A stretch of 64,000 nucleotides of DNA from Bugula neritina (taxonomy: Eukaryota; Bryozoa; Gymnolaemata; Cheilostomatida; Bugulidae), in the NCBI GenBank assembly GCA_964035545.1, contig OZ037767.1, positions 16,605,581 through 16,669,580 on the forward strand. Reading direction: 5' to 3'. Positions within the stretch are counted from its first letter, which is position 1, and each line of letters begins with the position of its first letter. This document shows, one piece after another, positions 1 to 12,140 of the stretch. The notes under the pieces were generated by a model. It did not search any database. It was not told where the DNA came from and saw only the letters and a program-made list of their open reading frames with translations. Position numbers and translations under genes: made by a program.

Positions 1-2620
1 TATACTTTGAAAAAAAAAGCAAATAAAATAACTAAATTATTTGCATTATTATCTTCATCAATGAGAAAGTGGTGCTATATAAGTTCTATATTGAATACTA
101 ATGTCTGCTTTTTGAGTTACTGTTACATAATCACATCTCAACTTATCTGACACCTGCATATGGTGGGAATGTGAAAGAGAGCACCTGCTTTCCCTGTCAT
201 TCTGATATATTCCCATTTACTACAATGACTCACCATTATATCAGCCAATCATATAAGTTTATCATAAATTGTTATTAAATTCCCAAAGTACTCTGTCAGT
301 TTGAGATTTCCAAATATACAACACAGTGTTATTATTATAACACTGAAATGTATGGGTTGTAATTGTAGAATATTTCACCCTGGTCAAGGTTTAACTGTGT
401 TAGATCTTAATTGTGCTAAGTAAAGGGGTCAGTGTGCTGCATGGAGATGCTTCACTGCTCTTTATTGATGATCTAATAGACCCTGAAACCTAGATAAAGT
501 ACAATTGATAAATTATATCAACACAGAAACAAAATACAAACAAAAACAATAAGCCTAGGGCCACACTGTGCGTATTTTCGCATGCGAAAATTGAAATCAC
601 AAGTAGCAAAGGTGTCCACTGTGCGCGTCGAGAAAACATTCGCACTTGTTGTTCAGCATTTTCAACGCAAGTGCGAATCGTCTCTGTCGTCGTCACCTAA
701 TTGGCTGGTAGTTATTCAGCGAGCCCAATTTCTTTATTTTAGTGTTACATTCCAGTAAATTTCGTTTTATTGAAAGCGAGTGCGATTTAAAAATGAAAGC
801 TTTATTTATCACGCATCACTGATGCTACAGTGGACACCTTTGCTACTTGTGATTTCAATTTTCGAATGCAAAAATACGCACCGTGTGGCCCTAGGCTAAA
901 TTTAGGTGGTGTAAAATAATTATGGTGGAATACAAAGCATAGAATATACAGGACTTTACGAAACAAAATATAAAATTAAATAACTGAAATTCTACTGACC
1001 TTTGGTCTCTTGCTGACGCACCATATTGTTATGCGAAATTTGTGACTTCCGACAACATGGATCTGATAGTGATTATTCACAAAGGCTGAAACTATAAAGC
1101 TATAAGACACGTCTATTATAGTTGGCTCCGATTGTTCATTGAATTATAAGCCGACCAAGCAGGCTGAGGCACAGCAGCATTAAGTCATGCAGCAGGCAAG
1201 TTATAAAATCAAGCCTGAGATCGCCCAAATGTACAACAAGATAACTATTATCTTTACAGTAACAATCTAATTGAATAATTCATATCTACTTTTAAAACCT
1301 ATCTGCACCCACTATAATAAACTGTATGTATTTCAACATCAAATATTGTCAAAATAGGAAATAAAATACTTTTTCAAAATTTAAATGCTCAGAATTAATA
1401 GTTTTGTATGCAAATGATTAAATCAAAAATACAGAATACTAATTTTCCTTGAGAAAGAATTTGAACAGCTGATAAATTATATATATATATATACATAGAG
1501 CAGCTGATGCTATATTTCCATAATATCAATATTGTGTTTCCTCATCGCCATGGATACTGTTTCCTGATTTCTGAATCATGAGAAGGAATTGAGGTAGCAG
1601 GGGTAGGGTTTGGGGTTAAAACAAGGTGGTAGGGTGGAGTAAGTATAAGCTATGACAAAATATAAATGATGTTAACACAAACTAAATTTTACCCTTAGCC
1701 ATGATGCAAATAGAGACAGTATATAACTAACTTGGTTACACTAGATAGGTTCTGAGATTATAGTAGATCAGAGCAAATTATTATATATTATCTCAGAAAT
1801 GAATAGAGAATTACTGAAAAAATAGCATTTATACATTTTAGTTAGTAAAATCAGAAGAATATGCTAAACTACAAGTGATTATATTATTGTATTAGTAATG
1901 TCTATATATAACTGTATATGTAACTGTTTCAAATAATTATAATAGTACTATGTAGTCTATTAGTTCCATCATACTGAGCTTTATTTAAATATTCAGTTAA
2001 AGTTGTATTGCTTGTATGAGAAACTTTACATTTCTATTTATATACATAATAAAATACACAGTATATATATATATATTTATAATAACTTCCACAGATATGA
2101 AACACGTTAAATATATTTTATTAAAAATTAATTAAATTATGTAAAGACTAACTGACACTTTTTTTAAAAAGTTCCCAGCAAACTTAGCCATGTTATCTAT
2201 ATATACGTGTAGATATAATGTAATTCCAATACTCAAAGGCTATCAATATTATAATATTTTCTCTCATGAATTCCTTTTCAAAATAACAGAGTGTCACATT
2301 AACTGGGATTGTATTTAAATTATATAGAGAGAGTAAACTTTGATTTGTGTATAACATTTAAATGAATTTAACATGACTTTTACTTAAATAAGCAAGTGGA
2401 TTGAGTTTTACAGACTGGTGGGGTTTGCAATAATATTATTACATAATTATTTAATCTATTGTCAATTATAAGCCATATCCTTATAAAGATCACTTTTATT
2501 TTTATTAATGTTTTCTTTCAAAAAAGGACAGGGTGTTTGCATTATAATACATTGATATAATTCTTAAAACATAATAAAACTATCATCTCACCCTCCCCTC
2601 CCCGATGTTGTATTGTTTTA
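1..2620. other. Spacer upstream of gene 1
   Basis: No gene is visible. About the first 300 bases match blocks found 3' of genes 2, 3, 4, 5 and 7 (near 18950, 29490, 37575, 44870 and 63750), so this is the 3' flank of a further array unit lying left of the window. A TIR element occupies 553-896. The part from about 2170 is the conserved promoter-proximal block of type A genes. The rest is AT-rich without recognisable content. Confidence 0.6.
553..896. mobile_element. Non-autonomous TIR element (MITE), copy 1
   Basis: The ends are inverted repeats of about 70 bases, beginning GCCTAGGGCCACAC and ending with the reverse complement of that motif. There is no coding capacity. It is the same family as the element at 7286-7692. 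The flanking dinucleotides are AA on the left and TA on the right, so a TA duplication can only be inferred from the sister copies. The repeat structure is seen directly; assignment to a Tc1/mariner-like group is inference. Confidence 0.75.
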
Positions 2621-2626
2621 GTTCAA

Positions 2627-2698
2627 CATATAAAACAGAAGACTCAGTTACATCTAATAGTTACTCTCACTTTTATTAGAGTGTACACCTTGAGCATG
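2627..2698 (+). promoter_or_regulatory. Promoter and first exon of gene 1 (type A)
   Basis: A TATA-like motif (catataaaac, 2627-2636) lies about 60 bases before an ATG at 2696-2698 that is followed at once by GTAAGT. The same layout occurs before genes 3, 4, 5 and 6. Transcription probably starts near 2660, giving an exon of 5' UTR plus the start codon only. Confidence 0.55.
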
Positions 2699-3165
2699 GT
2701 AAGTTCCCTGTATATTTTAGTGTATTTTACTTATACTTTATAGTTTATATAATATATAAAAGTTAAGAAATTTATTATATTTATAAATTATTATTATGGT
2801 ACCTGGGGTAGTTCTAGTTTTCAGTCAATAAAAGAATAGCTGGCTATGATATCTTACAGACTATACCCCAAACCCTTAGGCTTAGGCGATGCATGTTGTT
2901 ATAATTGTTTCAATAACTTCTAGCATTTAAAACAGCTCTCTGTCAAATCTAAATAGTTAACACAATGCTAAGTGAATCTGTTGTTTTTCTATTAGATCAT
3001 TGAAATAACATTATATATCTTGTTTCTGATAAAATTTAGGTGTAATTGATTAATTAAAAGTAGTTAATAAATTTTTTATGTTGTTATGTTAAAAAGACTG
3101 CTTGCAATTATATTAAAAGTATATACCATAAACTATTTAGGACTTTTTAATTTTCCTTATAATAT

Positions 3166-4102
3166 GTGATGGCTCCCGTCAGTTTTGGTCTCTTGGCATT
3201 ATTCGCTATTGTTAGTTATAAGGGGTTTTATCTATAGTTGTCATAAATAGGTCAGTTTTAGCTTTTAGTGTGTAATAGTCAATTAACATGTGCTCTTTCT
3301 AGCTGTCCAATCAGTTTTGTGATATCTGCTATGGTTTATGAATGATTGGTGTTTTAATGAGCCATTCCATGGTTGGCAAGCTGGTCACGTGATTAGAACA
3401 TAATAGCGCGAACTTTAATAATAGTTGAAATAGCGGCGTAGTGTAGAGCGCAACGTAATTAGGTATAATTTGACTGAGAATTGTTACTAATAATAAACAT
3501 GGCGACTGGATCGCGCTGCAAGTTAATAGAAAACATATATTGACAATTTAAAAGAATGTTTCTACATTGAAAATTATGGACAAGGACTGAAGAGTAGGGG
3601 TGATAATAGTAATGATGAACTTAGTGACAACAGTGATGCAAAAAAGTTAGATTTTATTATGAAACCACGTGGCATTATAGTATTAATCTCTCAGGATAAT
3701 CATCAAAATGTTCTCATTATACTGAACTCAACTTTGAAATATTGATTAAGATATTGCAGATATGAATTTTAAATTAATATTTTCATGATCAGCATAAAAA
3801 ACCACCCCTAGTAACTAACTTTTGGGCTGATGGAGCTAATTGAAGACACTGTTGCTAGGTAGATAAACAACGAATTTAGTACAATTTTGAGTCGCCGAAC
3901 TTTGACTGTTAATTACTCGCAATAATAAAAGGCGTTTGTTGTGGACCGCTGTGTGTATAACCTGGCATATTTCTGGTTCTATTTGACTGATTTTAAAAAT
4001 TTAAAGTGCAATGTGATCACAAAGTCCTACTCTATTCATCCACATCAAAAAGTAAAAATCTTGGATGACCCCCAAGAGACCAAAAATGACAGCAGCCATC
4101 AC
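3166..4102. mobile_element. TIR element in intron 1 of gene 1, with ATAT target duplication
   Basis: The left end (GTGATGGCTCCCGTCAG, then TTTTGGTCTCTTGG) and the right end form imperfect inverted repeats of about 30 bases. ATAT flanks both sides (3162-3165 and 4103-4106). The matching intron of gene 6 near 47390 lacks the insert and has ATAT only once, so the empty site is visible in the same window. No transposase is recognisable; a 65-codon ORF inside shows no known motif. Superfamily unassigned. Confidence 0.75.
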
Positions 4103-7032
4103 ATATATTGTGTAATAGTAGACAGCCACAATAGTTGATATAAAATTATTATAGCATTAGTACAAGCATTAATGTAATTACCTATAACTTAAGGTATCAG
4201 AGTATATTATGTAATTACAGCAATTCATTTTATATTCATACAAACTTTGTTGAAGGAAGCAGAAAAGAAGAGTTCAAGGACATCAGAGACACACAGAGGT
4301 GTTCACGGAATATCTTTGGTGTTCTGTATTATAAATCTTCTCCTGTGGGTTTGCTTACTGTTCTACGGTGTATTTGAAGTATCAAACTTGTACAGAGAAG
4401 TTGATAGTCTTACAGCTGCTACTAGAGAGAAACCGCCTGCTGCGATCTTGACACAAACTAAACAGGAAGTAGAAGAAAAACTCATATCGAGGTTCACAGA
4501 GGACATCAAACGTGTTCGAAGAGAAAATGAAAGGGAAAGAAAGAGTATAGAAGAAGAAAACAAAGAGTTGAAAGAAAAGTTGCTTTCACTAGAAACACAA
4601 TATGATAACTTCAAGAGATTCTGGAAGGAGATGGTGGAGAAAGTAGGTAGTCGTTAGTTTACTTATTCACATGAAACAAGCGTAGCCAGTCATTTCTTGG
4701 TATATAATAGAATTAGTTTACTGTAGGTTGTCACCCATGAGAGTAAAAGTGAAGTGAGAGTAGAGAAACCAGAAGTAACTCAAGCTCTGTGTTTATTATG
4801 ACTAACACCTCGACTGAGAGTGACAGTACTGACTCAGGGAGTGGGGAATCTCAATTTCTGATTGGTAAAGAGGTGGGATATAGTATATTGTGTTAATGCA
4901 GTAATGATAAATATATATTTTACTTACCTGAAATTGCAATAACAGAGTAATCTATTCCATTGGTTGCAGGTGCTGTTTCATGAGAATAGAGAGAGTAATG
5001 AGTGGATAACTCCAGGCAATAACTTTGGCTCCACTACATCAAAACGAACTAGTACATCTGAACCTGCTAGTGCAGCAGAGATGGGTAGTTCAGCCAATAG
5101 AAACAAATATAAAGCAGAAGAAGGGAACCCCACCGTTCTTCACCACACTTCATTCAAGAAGATTGAGAGTTCTTTGGGCTATGGTGACACAGAACTGCCT
5201 TTACCTGAGCAAATTGTTGAACTTCTAGGTAAAGTATATAATATCTATTATGTAATAACAATATTACGCTAACATGAAATTAGTATGTTCTTGTTGCTTT
5301 ATTCAGGAGTCACATGATGGTTTTCCATTCCATAGCTTGTAGGCAAGGACCAAAAGGTGAAAAAGGAGTTAACGGAAAAGAAGGACTTGCAGGTATTGAT
5401 GCTGCGACTGGGCAGAAAGGAGAACTCGGCATTGTGGGAGAGAAAGGAGTGTCAGGAGATAAAGGAGAAAGTGGACTCCTTGGTGTTGATGGCAGAATTG
5501 GTAGAAAAGGAGAACCTGGTAATAATGGAGAAGTTGGGGTGCCTGAAGCAAGAGGTGAAAAGGGAATGCCTGCGGAAATCATGGAGAAAAAGGAGCTCCT
5601 GGTAAAAACGGAGCCGATGGAGAAAAAGGAGTTCAGGGTTTGAAAGGTGATAAAGGTTTTCCTGGAAGAAATGGGATCAAAAGGTGATAGAGGAATACCT
5701 GGAAAAATGGAAGAAATGGAGCACAAGGTAACACTGGTGCCAAAGGAGAGCCAGGTCAACCTGGAGCTCAAGGAGACAAGGGAATGATTGGTCAGAAGGG
5801 ATCAAAAGGAATACAAGGACAGACTGGAGTAAGAGGAACGTGACTGGCTTGAAGGGAGATTCTGGTAGCGCTGGTAGTCCAGGAGTCAAAGGTGAACAAA
5901 TAATGTACATTGTGTGAATCATTTATCATTACAAAAAATATTATACTAAATAGTATGTTGTATTACATATCGTATATTATATTGTGCAATATAGTGTATT
6001 ACTTATAATAGAACATACTATTATTAGTTTGACATGTGAAATTGCATTAAATTACTTCTCAAACGAAGCTGCAATTGCCATCCTTTCAAGTGCAAAAATC
6101 AATCTTCAGTATAGTTGAGTAGGAAAGCAAATGCCTTTCTAATATTTATCTGCAAATTCTGAACATCTCACAGCATTTCCAACCACTGATGTTTATGGGA
6201 AAGTAACTTTTTTTAAAATATTTTTTCTGCGGGTGACAGAGAAGTTAGTGGTCTAACTGGTGTTAAAGGAGCGCTCAGGGTGTCACTGGAAGAAAGGGAG
6301 ATAGAGGATTACCTGGTGCTACAGATGCTATGGGTGCTTCTGGAAATGTTGGAAGACCAGGTTTGAGAGGACCACCTGGACTTAATGGCATACCCGGTGC
6401 TAAAGGTGCAAAAGGTGCTTCTGGTAGTGTTGGTAGACCCGGTGCTAAAGGTGCTGCAGGTACTCCTGGTGTTAAAGGTGCAAGAGGAGTTCCTGGACTC
6501 AAAGGAGCACCAGGTAAAAATGTTACATATGGTTTACCAGGTTAACTAAAGAATTTCCATATTCAAAATCATGTTTTAATAACAGCTTATTGTGACATTG
6601 AAACATTCTTCCCTTCATACGTACTGCAATGTCAGGAGTTTTCACAAATATTGTTTATTCAAGGAGAGGATTGTCCAGTCCAAGATATTTTAGAAGCAAT
6701 TTTTGGTGGTAAGTGTTTACCTAGTCTTGTTTCCTAATAGTTGGTAGTCTTGTTCATAATGCTGATGAGAGGAATTCTATGCGGTGTAAGTAAAATATTT
6801 TCAGCTGACTACGACTTTGCTAACTATACACACATGCACTACTTTCTAGACACTGCAGGGAATTTCTACATACTGCACACTAATATAACAAAAAACTGGG
6901 ATGAAGCTAAAGAGTTCTGTGCCGAGCAAAAGGGGAGACAACTTGCTATTATACCAAGTTCCTGGGACGAGAGTCAGGAGTTTTTCAACAAACTTGAAGC
7001 TTTTTCTGGTGAGTATAACATGTGTCTCTTTA

Positions 7033-7233
7033 TATCTCTACACCTGTATATCTACACCTGTATCCCTACACCTATATCCCTACACCTGTATATCTACACC
7101 TATATCCTACACCTGTATCCCTACACCTGTATTCCTACACCTGTATTCTTACACCTGTATTCCTACACCTGTATTCCTACACCTGTATCTCTACACCTGT
7201 ATCCCTACACCTATATCTCTACACCTGTATTCT
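7033..7233. repeat. Minisatellite in a CTLD intron of gene 1, 14-base units
   Basis: About 14 head-to-tail copies of a pyrimidine-rich unit close to TATCCCTACACCTG, with variants at the TCCC part. It begins just after the donor of the first CTLD exon. Its long open frames are a by-product of the repeat. Confidence 0.9.
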
Positions 7234-7285
7234 AGGCTAAAGTTGCGTTTATACCTTTGCTGGAAAAAGTACTGAGTTTCAGTTA

Positions 7286-7692
7286 GCCTAGGGCCACACT
7301 GTGCGTATTCTCACATGCGAAAATTAAAACCACGAGTAGCAAAGGTGTCCACTGTAGCGTCAGTGAGATTGGAAAGCTACTAGCTAATAATATTTCCATT
7401 TAATGTTACTGCTCGCCTTGTTGCTATGGCTACAAGTGCGAAATACATGAAATTTTCTATTTTAAATCGCAATCGCCAAACGCAATTTACTGGAATGTAG
7501 CACTAAAACAAAATAATTGGGCTCGATAAATAACTACCAACCAATTAAGTGACGACGACAGAGACGATTCGCACTTGCGTTCAGAATGCTGAGCGACAAG
7601 TGTGAATGTTTTCTCAACGCATACAGTGGACACCTATGCTACTCGTGGTTTAAATTTTCGCATGCGAAAATTCGCACAGTGTGGCCCTAGGC
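7286..7692. mobile_element. Non-autonomous TIR element (MITE), copy 2
   Basis: Long inverted repeats start GCCTAGGGCCACAC and end with its complement. TA dinucleotides flank both ends (7284-7285 and 7693-7694), which fits a TA target duplication. It shares terminal and subterminal sequence with 553-896. It lies in the intron between the first and second CTLD exons of gene 1. No coding capacity. Confidence 0.8.
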
Positions 7693-8714
7693 TAAATAAC
7701 ACTCGTCCGGGTACTCCCTTATAGTCAAACTGAAAATCGTTGAAATCAAATTGATGCGGAAGCTTACTTTCAAAAAGTGAAATCTGACTCGCCTAATCGC
7801 TATTTGATGACCTTTGTGAGCGTCGTGAATTAGTGAAGATGACAGCATAAAAGCAATAATTGGGAAGGCGCAGGCAATATAATTATTAACATATAAGTAG
7901 GTCATCTAATCGCCAAAGCCATAATTAAATAACTATGTTTACAAGGAGTTATTACTCTTTTTGAGTATTATTCTGAACCCGGCCGATTAAGTTATTACAG
8001 TGCAAAAAATTTTACGAGTGTCTTTTACAATGCAATGCTACACGGAGAAATTTCAACCCGGCCAAATTGAATTTCTTACTTAAAATCGCGAAGGTATAAA
8101 GGCAATTTAATACTATGATGGTGGTAATGAGCTCTAGATATCAATATTTTTCCTTACAGATCTTCCTAAAGACATATGGCTCGGTGGTAAAGAATTCTCT
8201 CCAAATAATTACCGATGGAATGATGGCAGTTCTATTCCAGACTACTTGTGGCACATTGATGAACCAAGATATAGAAGTAATATGTTACATAATATACTAC
8301 TATCAGTTCTCTATGCTTTTGATATTACCATATGACATAATATTGATAGTATAGATTTTATTGGGGGAGCCTTGGGTCTAGCACTTGTCACAAAAGTCTT
8401 CATAACTAATACTACCTACTGTACATGTCTAACTGTGTTATTCAGGTTATTCTATTTGTGTACTCTTTCCACAGATGATGAAAAATGTGTTGGACTGTGG
8501 AAAATGAATGGAGTTAGGAAAGTTAATGATTTCCTGTGCTGGTTAAATCATGCCTTCATCTGCCAAATGGTTATACAACAGTCAAGTTAACAGAGAAGAA
8601 ATGAGATGAAGAATGTTGCTTAAACTTCTATACTAACTATATACAAAATTATGTTTACAATATAATAGAAACCTTTGAACTATATTCCCAGAATGCCTTA
8701 CAACTCAGTTTTGT

Positions 8715-10705
8715 TTCAGTGATGACATAGCTTGTGATGCATTGAGTTCAGTGATGACACATAGCTTGTGATGTATTGAGATCAGTGATGACACATAGCT
8801 TGTGATGTATTGAGTTCAGTGATGACACATGACGTGTGATGTATTGAGTTCAGTGATGACACATAACTTGTGATGTATTGAGTTCAGTGATGACACATAA
8901 CTTGTGATGTATTGAGTTCAGTGATGACACATAACTTGTGATGTATTGAGTTCAGTGATGACACATAGCTTGTGATGTATTGAGTTCAGTGATGACACAT
9001 AACTTGTGATGTATTGAGTTCAGTGATGACACATAGCTTGTGATGTATTGAGTTCAGTGATGACACATAACTTGTGATGTATTGAGTTCAGTGATGACAT
9101 AGCTTGTGATGTATTGAGTTCAGTGATGACACATAACTTGTGATGTATTGAGTTCAGTGATGACACATAACTTGTGATGTATTGAGTTCAGTGATGACAC
9201 ATAACTTGTGATGTATTGAGTTTAGTGATGACCCATAACTTGTGATGTATTGAGTTCAGTGATGACACATAGCTTGTGATGTATTGAGTTCAGTGATGAC
9301 ACATAACTTGTGATGTATTGAGTTTAGTGATGACCCATAACTTGTGATGTATTGAGTTTAGTGATGACCCATAACTTGTGATGTATTGAGTTCAGTGATG
9401 ACACATAGCTTGTGATGTATTGAGTTCAGTGATGACACATAACTTGTGATGTATTGAGTTCAGTGATGACATAGCTTGTGATGTATTGAGTTCAGTGATG
9501 ACACATAACTTGTGATGTATTGAGTTCAGTGATGACACATAACTTGTGATGTATTGAGTTCAGTGATGACACATAGCTTGTGATGTATTGAGTTCAGTGA
9601 TGACACATAACTTGTGATGTATTGAGATCAGTGATGACACATAGCTTGTGATGTATTGAGTTCAGTGATGACACATAACTTGTGATGTATTGAGTTCAGT
9701 GATGACACATAACTTGTGATGTATTGAGTTCAGTGATGACACATAACTTGTGATGTATTGAGTTCAGTGATGACATAGCTTGTGATGTATTGAGTTCAGT
9801 GATGACACATAACTTGTGATGTATTGAGTTCAGTGATGACACATAACTTGTGATGTATTGAGTTCAGTGATGACACATAACTTGTGATGTATTGAGTTCA
9901 GTGATGACACATAACTTGTGATGTATTGAGTTCAGTGATGACATAGCTTGTGATGTATTGAGTTCAGTGATGACACATAACTTGTGATGTATTGAGTTCA
10001 GTGATGACACATAACTTGTGATGTATTGAGTTCAGTGATGACACATAACTTGTGATGTATTGAGTTCAGTGATGACACATAACTTGTGATGTATTGAGTT
10101 CAGTGATGACACATAACTTGTGATGTATTGAGTTCAGTGATGACACATAACTTGTGATGTATTGAGTTCAGTGATGACACATAACTTGTGATGTATTGAG
10201 TTCAGTGATGACACATAACTTGTGATGTATTGAGTTCAGTGATGACACATAACTTGTGATGTATTGAGTTCAGTGATGACATAGCTTGTGATGTATTGAG
10301 TTCAGTGATGACACATAACTTGTGATGTATTGAGTTCAGTGATGACACATAACTTGTGATGTATTGAGTTCAGTGATGACACATAGCTTGTGATGTATTG
10401 AGTTCAGTGATGACACATAACTTGTGATGTATTGAGTTCAGTGATGACACATAACTTGTGATGTATTGAGTTCAGTGATGACACATAACTTGTGATGTAT
10501 TGAGTTCAGTGATGACACATAACTTGTGATGTATTGAGATCAGTGATGACATAGCTTGTGATGTATTGAGTTCAGTGATGACACATAACTTGTGATGTAT
10601 TGAGTTCAGTGATGACACATAACTTGTGATGTATTGAGTTCAGTGATGACACATAACTTGTGATGTATTGAGTTCAGTGATGACACAGCTTGTGATGTAT
10701 TGAGT
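8715..10705. repeat. Satellite array of 34-bp units
   Basis: Close to 58 direct repeats of a 34-base unit (AGTTCAGTGATGACACATAA followed by CTTGTGATGTATTG). Variants recur along the array: AGC for AAC, a 32-base form lacking one AC, and CCC for CAC. Their recurrence suggests growth by unequal exchange of multi-unit blocks. It lies 125 bases downstream of the stop of gene 1 and is the only such array in the window. There are no unique spacers, so it is not CRISPR-like, and 34 is not a multiple of three, so it is not coding. Confidence 0.97.
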
Positions 10706-11665
10706 AGTTATACAGTCTCTGCTGATGAGATATACAAGTAAAGACTGTTATATTACACATAGAAAGCCCATATCCAAGCATCAGGCTGATGTACTTTTTA
10801 AAGCACTTCAATGTTAAAACTACAGCTATAATATTTAGATATATCATGATTTGTGCTGTTTTAATATTATAAGTTTATAATACGTACTGCTTTGATATAA
10901 GTATTATAATGTTGTAATATAATATGTCATAAAATATACCTATACTATATTATGACATTTTCAAAATATTCTTAGATACTTTTTAATAAATGCTGAATAT
11001 GATTTATCATTGTTATATGCTGCTATAAAATATACTTCATAGTATAATATTTTAATATATTTTATACTATGCCCTATTATTTATACTAGTGTAAGATTAT
11101 GTCATAATATATAGAACTATAATAAACTATAATACATACATTATTTGAGCTTTCAGATTAGATTCACGGTATGTGAAAATAATTTTTTATGCTAATTGAT
11201 TAGAAAATCTAAATGCACATGATATTAATTTTATTAAAATGCAGAGCCTACATACATGCATAGAGAAAACAATGAAAGGAGGACAACTGCTAATAGTATG
11301 TGCACCAATTTCAGCTACATTGAGAGTTATCTTCACATGAGAGATGGCCATTTTGAAACACATTTTGTGGTATTACACTGTAATGTAATAACAGAAATAT
11401 ATATTATATTCCTGGTTTTTAACTAAAATAACTTAATTATAAGAAAATGCTGCAGTGCAAAAATAAATGATGAATTTTATTAATTCATATTTAGGTATTA
11501 TATATTTGACAAAAATAGTAAAATTTACATGCAACTGAGAGTAACAGATGAGTATATAGAATGTAACACAAGTAAATGTGGATAATACTGAGGAGCTGTG
11601 TATTGTGTTATCCTATTTATTAAATACTTTTTATATCATCTAATGACTGTCACTCTACTCCCAAC

Positions 11666-11767
11666 TCATTCCTCGTCATTCCTGACTCGGAGAATCAACA
11701 GGAAACAGCGAGTGAAGTACCTGCCCCCTGTTGACAGTCGATTCAGCTGTTCACACAACTCTTCCAT
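11666..11767 (-). CDS. Short minus-strand ORF of 33 codons, duplicated at 49917-50018
   Basis: It opens with ATG at 11767 and ends TGA at 11666-11668. The product begins MEELCEQLNRLS and continues GRYFTRCF. The second copy is also open for exactly 33 codons, with few differences, at least one of them synonymous. Composition is more balanced and GC-richer than the surroundings, suggesting a real or relict exon. No family is recognised and no promoter or partner exon was found. The copies are recent, so conservation alone is weak evidence. Confidence 0.25.
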   Translation of the reverse strand: MEELCEQLNRLSTGGRYFTRCFLLILRVRNDEE

Positions 11768-11777
11768 TCTGAAATAA

Positions 11778-11950
11778 TAAATGTACAGTATATAATAAAT
11801 ATATAATAATTATATAGAATATAATAAATATATTATAGTATATAATAACTATTCTATATAATAATATATAGTATATAATAATATATAGTATATAATAACT
11901 ATTCTGTATAATAATATATAGTATATAATAATATACAGTGTATAATAAAT
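11778..11950. repeat. AT-rich tandem repeat (ATATAGTATATAATA-type units)
   Basis: Units built from AATATATAGTATATAATA and AACTATTCTATAT repeat irregularly. The counterpart at 50030-50548 is about three times longer, so the array changed length after the block duplicated. Confidence 0.85.
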
Positions 11951-12140
11951 ATGGGGTCTAGGGGTTAGAGCGTTTGCCTAGTAAATGTGTTTGAACCTGA
12001 CAAAGGCCATTAGTAATGTTAGGAAGAGCGTCCAGTCAATATTGCTCCTGTGTCACATATGAATAAGTACTTAGCCCAATTTAACAAAAGACCCTTTCTA
12101 TCAGGGGTTTCTCACAGAAATGATGACTATAATAAACTTG
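11951..12140 (+). repeat. tRNA-headed SINE-like repeat, copy 1
   Basis: The head resembles a tRNA with an A-box-like part (TCTAGGGGTTAGAGCG) and a B-box-like part (GTTTGAACCTG), followed by an unrelated tail (GGAAGAGCGTCC and onward). This copy lacks about 12 bases between the two boxes that the copy at 50549 retains. The call rests on the box motifs only. Confidence 0.45.

Larger units (their letters stand above)
2696..8590 (+). pseudogene. Gene 1: degraded membrane collagen / C-type lectin gene with a divergent, intact CTLD
   Basis: Type A unit. Exon positions: ATG 2696-2698, membrane and coiled-coil 4256-4642, Ser/Thr 4727-4872, stalk 4970-5228, collagen from 5336 to about 5896, collagen 2 about 6233-6513, linker 6664-6708, CTLD 6805-7008, 8160-8276 and 8475-8590 (TAA). 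The Ser/Thr exon is one base short (146 against 147) and runs into a stop. Collagen exon 1 has several indels, including loss of about 30 codons near 5675, and its donor is gone. The acceptor of collagen 2 reads CGG instead of CAG at about 6230. By contrast the linker and three CTLD exons are open with good splice sites. They encode a lectin domain unlike the other copies: 68-codon first part, EPR in place of QPN/QPD, and VND before the third cysteine. Intron 1 holds a 937 bp TIR element. The intron inside the CTLD holds a minisatellite and a TIR element. The 5' half is very probably non-functional; the 3' half may be a remnant of another gene. Confidence 0.75.

Noticed and set aside
4363-4614. 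Minus-strand ORF of 83 codons inside exon 2, repeated in genes 4, 5 and 6
   Set aside because: It is the antisense shadow of a conserved coding exon rich in GAA and AAG codons; the sense frame has the domain structure and splice sites.
6275-6502. Proline-rich minus-strand ORFs opposite the collagen exons
   Set aside because: Reading Gly-X-Y codons backward always yields Pro/Ala/Ser-rich open frames. They have no promoter or splice logic of their own.
7022-7240. Repetitive ORFs in three frames (YTCIPTPV-like peptides)
   Set aside because: They arise from the 14-base minisatellite and are open in all frames through lack of stops, not selection.
8715-10705. CRISPR-like appearance of the 34-bp repeats
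   Set aside because: The units are directly adjacent with no unique spacers, and the context is an animal genome with introns.
8715-10705. C-box-like motif (GTGATGA) in each satellite unit, suggesting snoRNA repeats
   Set aside because: No matching D box or terminal stem is present in the unit.
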